A DNA stretch of 16,657 nt from Treponema sp. (GTDB lineage Bacteria; Spirochaetota; Spirochaetia; Treponematales; Breznakiellaceae), in assembly GCA_031272575.1 (NCBI GenBank), contig JAISTO010000003.1, forward strand, positions 1-16,657, read 5' to 3'. Position numbers and translations under genes: made by a program. The notes under the pieces are model-generated. The model made no database searches, had not been told where the DNA came from, and saw nothing but the letters and a program-made list of their open reading frames with translations. Below are positions 12,791 to 16,657 of the stretch, piece by piece. Position 1 is the stretch's first letter. The number at the start of each line of letters is the position of its first letter.

Positions 12791-14649
12791 ATAGTATACC
12801 CCCAAAACCGCTTAAAGTCAAAACATTTCGAGACTGTTGACTCGTTTTTGACATACACCGGAATGCGGTCGAGGGGCGCTGTGACAAAAAATGACCGGCC
12901 CCCTTCGACGGGTGCGCCCGTCCAGAAATCGCGCCACTCACCTTGCGGCAGGTAGACCTCACGGCCGGCCTCCCCCGCGAAGACCGGCGCGGCAAGCAGA
13001 TCCGGCCCGAAGAGGTACTCGTCGTCAATGGCGCGGGCGCGCTCGTCCTCCTGGTAGTCAAGCGCGAGGGCCCGCATCGGCGGAACTCCCTCGTCGTGAT
13101 AGCGCTGAAACGCCGCGCTGAGGTAGGGCACGAGCGCGGCCCGCAGTTCCAGATACTGCCGCGTAATGCGGGTGACGGTGTCACTGTCTGCCATGCGGAT
13201 TCCCGCGAGGTTGTCCGCCGTGTCAGTCTGGAACCAGGGCGGGTTGGGGATGCGCCAGCAGTTGAGGAGCGTGAGCGGCGAAAACACCGCGGTCTGCAGC
13301 CGGCGGATAAAGTCCTCGCTCGAAACGCAGGAGCGCACCTCCGGCGCCCAGAGCAGGCCGCAAAAGCCCGCGTTCACCAGCGCGCGCACGAACTGCCGGT
13401 GCTCGTAGAGGTCGCTGTAGAGGGCGAAGGGTGAAGGGGATGCGAGCGCCCAGGAGGAGCGCGCCAGCCCAAAAGTGCGCGCCCCCCGCGCGGCGAACGC
13501 GGCCTCTATGGTCTTCTGGTAGAGCAGCCCGAACGCGCTGTGCATCTGCTCGCCATCCAGCCCCGAGGGAAAGGACGCGCAGTCCGGGAAAGACCAGTTG
13601 GAGGGATTGAAGTCGGAACTGTCACACTCGTCCAGTTTGAAACCCGCAACCCCCGCGTCCACAAACGCGCGCGCATGGTATGCAGCAAAGCGCTCACGCG
13701 CGGCGCTGTCCGCCAGGTCAGGCACGAGCCCGCCCCACACTTCGTAGTTGCCGGAATGCTTTTCGAGCGTTTCGTAGAGGGGCGACGAGGGATGGACAAA
13801 CGCGTGTTCCCACAGGTTGACTGCATAGCCCTGAGCCTTGAGCCGCTCTACCAGTTCATCCGGCCGGGGGAAGAGCGCCGCGTCCCAGGTGAAACTGCAC
13901 GAGTAGCGGTGACTATGCCAGCCTGGCTCCAAGCCAATCACATCGAAGGGCATCTTGTCACGGCGGAACTGTTCGGCAAGGCGCAGCACCGCCTCCTGAT
14001 CCGCGCCCCCGTACATACGGTACCAGGCGCCGAGGGCCCAGCGCGGCGGGAGACAGCCCCCGCCTGAAAAGCGGTTGTAGCGCGAGACCGCGTCCAGGAG
14101 GCGCGGCCCCTCGAAGAAGTAGAGGTCGACTCCCGCGCAGTGCGGTATCTCGATGATCACGCTCCGCTTGTTGCGGGCGCGCTTCAGCGCGTAGAGCGCC
14201 TCTTCGGAAAACTCTTTTCGTTCCTGTTCCGGTTCCGCGGTTTCTTTTGACGAGCCTCTTTCGCCGTTCGTACCGAGATAGAAGGTGGCGCAGCGGAAGG
14301 TGTCGACGAAGAGCCCGTAGCCCGCGGTAGAGACGTAAAACGGTACCGGCGCGTGGGTCTCGCCGGTGTCGCAGACGGGGTCACTGTTCACTTTCAGAAA
14401 GCGGCGCCGGCCCGCGTGGTTGAGCGAGTGAAACTGCAGGCCGAAGCCGTAGATGTCCTCGTCATTGCGCATAGGGAGTTCGACGACAAAGCCGCGCGCG
14501 GCCGCGCGGCTTTGCACCTCGCGCCTGCTGAACGGCAGGGACGCGGCCCCCTCATTAAACGGCGCCGCCTCCCCCGCGCCGAAGAGCCGCACCGGCGCCG
14601 CATTCTCCGGCGTCCCCAGCCGGAGGCGGTAGACTTTTTGGTCACTCAT
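12781..14649 (-). CDS. Glycoside hydrolase family 31 (alpha-glycosidase)
   Basis: 622 residues from the ATG at 14649, supported by AAGGAG seven bases upstream; the frame is open 19 codons earlier with no ribosome site. It has an N-terminal beta-sandwich (about 50-195, with IYGFGLQF at 66-73), a TIM barrel (about 200-520) and a C-terminal beta domain. The nucleophile is D340 in GFKLDECD (336-343). The acid/base position falls in LLWAPEVRS (432-440), where the usual GHD Asp appears to be replaced by E437. GH31 enzymes cleave alpha-linked glucose, xylose or galactose; the exact sugar cannot be told here. No signal peptide, so cytoplasmic action on imported oligosaccharides is likely. It follows GH28 by 38 bases and overlaps the regulator gene. 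A 26-bp imperfect palindrome lies in its 5' part (14488-14513). Confidence 0.88.
   Translation of the reverse strand: MSDQKVYRLRLGTPENAAPVRLFGAGEAAPFNEGAASLPFSRREVQSRAAARGFVVELPMRNDEDIYGFGLQFHSLNHAGRRRFLKVNSDPVCDTGETHAPVPFYVSTAGYGLFVDTFRCATFYLGTNGERGSSKETAEPEQERKEFSEEALYALKRARNKRSVIIEIPHCAGVDLYFFEGPRLLDAVSRYNRFSGGGCLPPRWALGAWYRMYGGADQEAVLRLAEQFRRDKMPFDVIGLEPGWHSHRYSCSFTWDAALFPRPDELVERLKAQGYAVNLWEHAFVHPSSPLYETLEKHSGNYEVWGGLVPDLADSAARERFAAYHARAFVDAGVAGFKLDECDSSDFNPSNWSFPDCASFPSGLDGEQMHSAFGLLYQKTIEAAFAARGARTFGLARSSWALASPSPFALYSDLYEHRQFVRALVNAGFCGLLWAPEVRSCVSSEDFIRRLQTAVFSPLTLLNCWRIPNPPWFQTDTADNLAGIRMADSDTVTRITRQYLELRAALVPYLSAAFQRYHDEGVPPMRALALDYQEDERARAIDDEYLFGPDLLAAPVFAGEAGREVYLPQGEWRDFWTGAPVEGGRSFFVTAPLDRIPVYVKNESTVSKCFDFKRFWGYTICI
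14488..14513. repeat. 26-bp imperfect palindrome within the GH31 gene
   Basis: 11-bp arms (AAAGCCGCGCG and its complement) around CGGC. It encodes SRAAARGF in the N-terminal sandwich. The low-complexity GC alternation makes chance plausible. Confidence 0.4.
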
Positions 14650-14679
14650 ACGGGTGCTCCTTATTAAAAATTTTTCAAC

Positions 14680-14704
14680 CACGAACCTCACGAACCACAC
14701 GAAC
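14680..14704. repeat. Tandem 9-bp repeat across the end of the GH28 gene
   Basis: CACGAAC occurs at 14680-14686, 14689-14695 and 14698-14704, exactly 9 bp apart. On the minus strand the unit reads GTTCGTG plus two bases. The last GH28 codons (CSCGS) and its TGA stop (14690-14688) are made of this repeat; the remaining copy extends into the gap before GH31. Confidence 0.75.
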
Positions 14705-16028
14705 AATAACTACAGCCTTCGATGATGGAAAGCGGGCGCTCGTCGGGGAGGAGGGTGCGGAACTGGAGGTGTTCCATCCTGAGCCCCCGCACGTTCCGAA
14801 TGTCCATGCATGCGGCGCGGCTCCAGTCGGGCCAGTAGTTCTCCGCGAGACGGCCCTCGTGGGGGAGCCGCGCGTCAAGCACCTGCGGATACGCCTGCGG
14901 TATCTCCGCGGCTTTCACGCCGCCCAGCGCGGTGTAACTGAGATCGCGGAGCGTGAGTTGGGTGATGGGATACTCCGCCGGCGCGTCCACGCGAATGCCC
15001 GCGAAGCGGGGGCTGCCCATGATGTCGCGGTTGAAACGCAGGTGCGTCTTTGCCATCTCCTCCGCGTCGTCAACGGCGCTCAGGCCGGACACCCGCACCC
15101 GCTCTATGCGGCCCACAGGCGGCAGTTCGCGCAGCCCCCGAGACGAACCTATGCGCTCGAGGCGGTTGTTCAGCAGGATGAAGAGGGGCCGGCGGGTGTT
15201 CCGCATCACCAGATTGCTGAAACTTAGGCCGCTGATGGAGCCCCCCTCGCTGCACTCGATTTTGATCCCCTCCCGCCGCACGTCATGGAAACTGCAGTTC
15301 GTCACCACCACATCCCGGATATCCCCTATCGACTTGAGCCCGATGCGGAGTCCCGCGCACACCGAGGTGAACACGCAGTCGCTTATGTGCACGTTTTGCA
15401 TGGGGTGCTCTTTGCTGCCGGCCTGGAGGCAGAGGTTGTCGTCCGTGCCGTTCATGCGGCAGCGGGACACGAAGACGTCCCGGCACCCGTCGAAGTCCAG
15501 GCAGTCACCGTTGTAGTGGAGCGAGTTGCGGATGTCGAGGTCGAGCGCGTGAATGTCCTCGCTGTCCAGAAAGGCCGTGGTCCAGCCGGGCGAGTCGTAG
15601 AGGCGGAGCGCTTCCACGCGCACCCCGCGGCAGCGGAGAAAGCGGGCAAGCATGGGACGGGGCGTGTCGGCCGCCCGCGGAAAGGCCGCGCCGTTCCCGT
15701 CGATAAGCCCCCGTCCCGTAAGCGCGATGTTCCGGGCGTCCTCGGCGTAGAGGAAGCAGCGGTCCATGCAGGTCTCGTTCGCGTAGCGGTTGTAGTGCGT
15801 GTCCGCCGCGTAGTCGGCCAGGTCGGGCGAGGCCGCAAGCACGGCGGAGGCCTCCACCCGCAGTTCCACGCCGGTTCTGAGGCGCAGAGTCCCGCAGAGA
15901 AAGCGCCCCCCCTCCAGCAGCACCGTCCCCCCGCCCGCACCCGCGCAGGCGTCGATGGCCCTTTGCAGCGCCGCCGTATCCTTCGCCGCCCCATCCCCCT
16001 TCGCGCCGTAGTCTTTTACATTGAGCAT
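14688..16028 (-). CDS. Glycoside hydrolase family 28, polygalacturonase-like
   Basis: 446 residues from the ATG at 16028, with AAAGGA five bases upstream. The N-terminus MLNVKDYGAKGDG and evenly spaced strands across the body are typical of a right-handed parallel beta-helix. GH28 active-site motifs appear in order: NGD at 173-175 (usual NTD) with nearby D178, GTDDN at 194-198 (D196, D197), then GLRIG at 226-230 where polygalacturonases have GHG, and REGIKI (252-257, usual RIK). The acid residues are kept, but the GHG histidine is absent, so activity on galacturonan or a related acidic glycan is likely but not assured. No signal peptide, suggesting cytoplasmic trimming of imported oligosaccharides. 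First gene of the operon; its C-terminal residues CSCGS derive from a 9-bp tandem repeat. Confidence 0.87.
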   Translation of the reverse strand: MLNVKDYGAKGDGAAKDTAALQRAIDACAGAGGGTVLLEGGRFLCGTLRLRTGVELRVEASAVLAASPDLADYAADTHYNRYANETCMDRCFLYAEDARNIALTGRGLIDGNGAAFPRAADTPRPMLARFLRCRGVRVEALRLYDSPGWTTAFLDSEDIHALDLDIRNSLHYNGDCLDFDGCRDVFVSRCRMNGTDDNLCLQAGSKEHPMQNVHISDCVFTSVCAGLRIGLKSIGDIRDVVVTNCSFHDVRREGIKIECSEGGSISGLSFSNLVMRNTRRPLFILLNNRLERIGSSRGLRELPPVGRIERVRVSGLSAVDDAEEMAKTHLRFNRDIMGSPRFAGIRVDAPAEYPITQLTLRDLSYTALGGVKAAEIPQAYPQVLDARLPHEGRLAENYWPDWSRAACMDIRNVRGLRMEHLQFRTLLPDERPLSIIEGCSYCSCGS

Positions 16029-16034
16029 ATTTTT

Positions 16035-16050
16035 CCTTTACGATTAAAGG
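16035..16050. promoter_or_regulatory. Inverted repeat over the -10/start region of the GH28 operon
   Basis: Perfect 6-bp arms CCTTTA and TAAAGG around CGAT (plus strand). On the minus strand one arm overlaps the -10 box (TATCCT continuing into TTA) and the other contains the AAAGG of the ribosome site. It suits a repressor operator; as RNA only part of it would be transcribed. Confidence 0.5.
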
Positions 16051-16076
16051 ATACCCCCGTTTTTGCCCGCGGTCAA
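16048..16076 (-). promoter_or_regulatory. Promoter of the GH28-GH31-regulator-binding protein operon
   Basis: On the minus strand TTGACC (16076-16071), 17-base spacer, TATCCT (16053-16048); start predicted near 16041, about 13 bases before the ATG. A second imperfect palindrome, CCC-A-ATTTT-TTAC-AAAAT-GGG (16079-16099), lies directly upstream of the -35, a common activator position; the AraC-type regulator or a global sugar regulator could bind there. Confidence 0.65.
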
Positions 16077-16130
16077 CTCCCAATTTTTTACAAAATGGGA
16101 AAGTGTTAAAAATCGAACCATGCCATGTCC

Positions 16131-16160
16131 TTGACTTCCCCCGCGGCTTTGCGGCATACT
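16131..16160 (+). promoter_or_regulatory. Candidate leaderless promoter of the AAA-ATPase gene
   Basis: TTGACT (16131-16136), 18-base spacer, CATACT (16155-16160). The ATG at 16167 comes six bases after the -10, where transcription should begin, and no ribosome-binding sequence precedes it. Confidence 0.5.
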
Positions 16161-16166
16161 CTTCCT

Positions 16167-16657
16167 ATGGAACGGCGCTTTAACTACACCGGCCTCTGTG
16201 TGCCGGAACAGCACTATATGGTCGACATATCAGCCAAGATTGCCCAGATAAGGGCGATGGTCGACCAGGGACTCTACTTCACGATCAATCGGGCGCGGCA
16301 GTACGGCAAGACCACGACCCTCTTCGCGCTCTGGAAGGCTCTGTCCACAGACTACCTCTGCATCGACATCAGTTTCGAGGGCGTGGGGGATGTGGTCTTC
16401 GAGGACGAGTCGAAATTCTGCCAAATGTTCCTGTCTGAAATCCAACGCCGCCTGAAGCGATCTCAACTGGTGGACGACAAGGACTACATCGCGAGTTGGG
16501 TAGACCCATCCGTCGTGAAGTTTGATGCCCTTCGGGATCATCTCGACAAAGTTTGCGCGGGCCGCAGGATAGTCCTGATGATCGACGAGGTGGACGCGTC
16601 CACCAATTACCGCGTCTACATCCGCTTCCTCGCCATGCTGCGGGACAAGTACCTTGT
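16167..16657 (+). CDS. AAA-type ATPase (PF09820-like), N-terminal part only (cut by window end)
   Basis: The frame is open from the ATG at 16167 to the window end (163 complete codons), beginning MERRFNYTGLCVPEQHYMVD. The P-loop is NRARQYGKTT (about 42-51), an offbeat Walker A of the kind where RPRRFGKS is usual in this family. Walker B is RIVLMIDEVDA (about 136-146), followed by YRVYIRFLAMLRDKYL (about 149-162), which resembles the FLxxLRxKY element of these ATPases. Members of this group often carry a C-terminal PD-(D/E)XK nuclease-like domain, which would lie outside the window. Role unknown; defence or mobile-element linkage is often guessed but not shown here. No Shine-Dalgarno; a promoter ends six bases before the ATG. 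Confidence 0.8.
   Translation, partial: MERRFNYTGLCVPEQHYMVDISAKIAQIRAMVDQGLYFTINRARQYGKTTTLFALWKALSTDYLCIDISFEGVGDVVFEDESKFCQMFLSEIQRRLKRSQLVDDKDYIASWVDPSVVKFDALRDHLDKVCAGRRIVLMIDEVDASTNYRVYIRFLAMLRDKYL

Noticed and set aside
14680..14704. CRISPR-like array
   Set aside because: Units are 9 bp with two-base spacers; this is a simple tandem repeat, with no cas genes near.

Overview
The window is about 60% or more G+C and densely coded on both strands. It most likely comes from a high-GC spirochaete of the Treponema/Spirochaeta type, probably a gut or other plant-polymer-degrading lineage; I hold this at about 0.7. The pointers are a lipoprotein with an ARSIMP...YTVTF pattern that I associate with treponemal surface proteins, several lipoproteins with loose lipoboxes, a DUF3502-like sugar-binding lipoprotein next to a membrane-anchored AraC regulator, a type III glutamine synthetase, and a spirochaete-style citramalate synthase. 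No rRNA, tRNA, CRISPR array, transposase or integrase is visible.

Layout. 1-265 (-): start of a lipoprotein gene cut by the window edge. 266-474: intergenic, with a promoter for the lipoprotein and a strongly G-tracted stretch. 475-2912 (-): operon dnaJ, plsC-like acyltransferase, COG2426 small membrane transporter, read from a near-consensus promoter. 3020-6388 (+): divergent operon of a secreted DNase-I-like phosphoesterase, citramalate synthase (cimA), a 13-codon ORF and an EFR1-type flavodoxin/ferredoxin, all overlapping. 6385-6999 (-): polytopic membrane protein sharing its stop codon bases with the ferredoxin gene. 7131-9275 (-): type III glutamine synthetase under a textbook sigma-54 promoter with three upstream copies of an 18-bp motif. 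9465-9695 (-): 76-residue unknown protein. 9755-16028 (-): carbohydrate operon transcribed in the order GH28, GH31, membrane AraC-type regulator, solute-binding lipoprotein. 16167-16657 (+): start of an AAA-type ATPase gene, cut by the window edge.

How the parts work together. The GH28 and GH31 enzymes lack visible export signals and probably trim oligosaccharides in the cytoplasm. The AraC protein senses an extracytoplasmic signal and probably controls this operon. The binding lipoprotein captures the sugar, but its ABC permeases are not here. Glutamine synthetase appears to be under nitrogen control through sigma-54 and an enhancer-binding protein. CimA would supply 2-oxobutyrate for isoleucine without threonine.

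The most notable signals are regulatory or structural rather than a new enzyme system. They are: (1) the sigma-54 promoter with a triple enhancer motif; (2) three genes with no Shine-Dalgarno sequence whose -10 boxes lie 6-7 nt before the start codon, which suggests leaderless mRNAs; (3) a 24-bp palindrome inside cimA exactly where the protein seems to carry about 13 extra residues; (4) a GH28 gene whose last codons and stop lie in a 9-bp tandem repeat. I see no convincing new defence or mobile system; the partial ATPase at the right edge is the only gene of that general kind.
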